From Pseudomonas sp. HAR-UPW-AIA-41 (GTDB lineage Bacteria; Pseudomonadota; Gammaproteobacteria; Pseudomonadales; Pseudomonadaceae): a stretch of DNA of 64,000 nucleotides. The stretch covers positions 682,001 through 746,000 of the forward strand of contig NZ_NSLB01000001.1 of NCBI RefSeq assembly GCF_002304225.1. Direction: 5' to 3'. The translations under genes were made by a program, and so were the position numbers. Shown piece by piece: positions 63,751-64,000 of the stretch. The notes under the pieces are model-generated. The model made no database searches. It saw only the letters and a program-made list of their open reading frames with translations, and was not told the origin of the DNA. Each line of letters starts with the position of its first letter. Within the stretch, counting starts at the first letter, position 1.

Positions 63751-64000
63751 TCAGAGCACGTCGAGGGGGATCTTCAGGTAGCGAGTGCCATTAGCCTCGG
63801 CCGGCGGCAGCTGGCCAGCACGCATGTTGACCTGTACCGATGGCAGGATCAGGGTAGGCATGCCCAGAGTGGCGTCGCGTTTGCTGCGCATGGCAACGAA
63901 GTCTGCTTCGCTGATCCCTTCATGCACATGAACGTTATGCGCGCGCTCCTCGGCAACAGTGGTCTCAAAGCGGTAGTCGTCTCGTCCCGGTGCCTTGTAG
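63751..64000 (-). CDS. MBL-fold persulfide dioxygenase-like protein, 3' end only
   Basis: The last 82 codons of a gene that continues beyond the window. The fragment reads YKAPGRDDYRFETTVAEER, EADFVAMRSKRDATLGMPTL and VNMRAGQLPPAEANGTRYL before the stop. This is the C-terminal end of the Blh/ETHE1-type metallo-beta-lactamase-fold persulfide dioxygenases that accompany SQR. Its metal site lies outside the window, so activity cannot be judged. It is nine bases upstream of the SQR fusion and heads the sulfide operon as far as visible. Confidence 0.8.
   Translation of the reverse strand, partial: YKAPGRDDYRFETTVAEERAHNVHVHEGISEADFVAMRSKRDATLGMPTLILPSVQVNMRAGQLPPAEANGTRYLKIPLDVL

Noticed and set aside
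1..64000. CRISPR arrays, tRNA or rRNA genes, prophage
   Set aside because: No spaced direct repeats, cloverleaf-like segments or phage structural genes were seen on reading the window.

Overview
The window reads as a chromosomal segment of a Pseudomonas (sensu lato). The first 8 kb have the gene order ppsA, esterase, rraA, cmaX, crfX, cmpX, sigX, oprF known from P. aeruginosa, and dnaX-ybaB-recR-acyl-CoA dehydrogenase is another familiar Pseudomonas block. Coding sequence is GC-rich and densely packed on both strands. No rRNA, tRNA, CRISPR array or prophage was seen.

Layout. 1-8.0 kb: envelope and PEP-synthase block ending in oprF. 8.3-12.1 kb: a DMSO-reductase-type molybdoenzyme operon that is broken by six in-frame stops, all TAG, and two one-base homopolymer deletions, followed by an intact 125-aa gene and an IS3 orfA remnant. 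12.5-18 kb: a periplasmic solute-binding protein, dnaX, ybaB, recR and an acyl-CoA dehydrogenase. 18-24 kb (minus strand): a redox and detoxification group (NTF2-like protein, cupin, PNPOx-ferredoxin reductase-ferredoxin fusion, GST) with two tandem LysR regulators. 24.1-27.7 kb: a bufferin-type metallophore operon (YHS protein, DoxX, GST, BufA1 precursor, MNIO enzyme BufB, partner BufC). 28-36 kb: lipoprotein, secreted repeat protein, VOC protein with divergent LysR, an RlmE-like methyltransferase, a flavoprotein coupled to a SpoU methyltransferase, a MITE-like repeat and a truncated hemoglobin.

36-49 kb is a sulfur-starvation island: porin, lsfA, ssuE-A-D-C-B-F on the plus strand; oscA, a cysteine-rich leader ORF, sbp, cysT, cysW, cysA on the minus strand; and a hydrolase plus a reduced sigma-54-type AAA+ protein. 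Three promoters in the island share an AT-rich element with nearly constant spacing, which ties the hydrolase/AAA+ pair to the sulfur regulon.

49-54 kb: a Baeyer-Villiger-type monooxygenase and an SDR divergent from a TetR gene over a 35-bp palindrome, then two exported proteins. 54-56 kb: rlhA. 56.4-64 kb (minus strand): cytochrome bd oxidase (cydP-cydA-cydB-cydX-ybgE) just downstream of a sulfide/persulfide oxidation operon (MBL-fold persulfide dioxygenase-like protein cut by the window end, phosphatase-SQR fusion, SulP transporter, rhodanese). Bd oxidases generally tolerate sulfide, so the two groups make functional sense side by side.

The least expected observations are the all-amber molybdoenzyme operon, the 31-codon Cys-rich leader before sbp, the shared sulfur promoter element and the AAA+ protein that lacks GAFTGA. 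All calls were made by reading the sequence; no database search was run.
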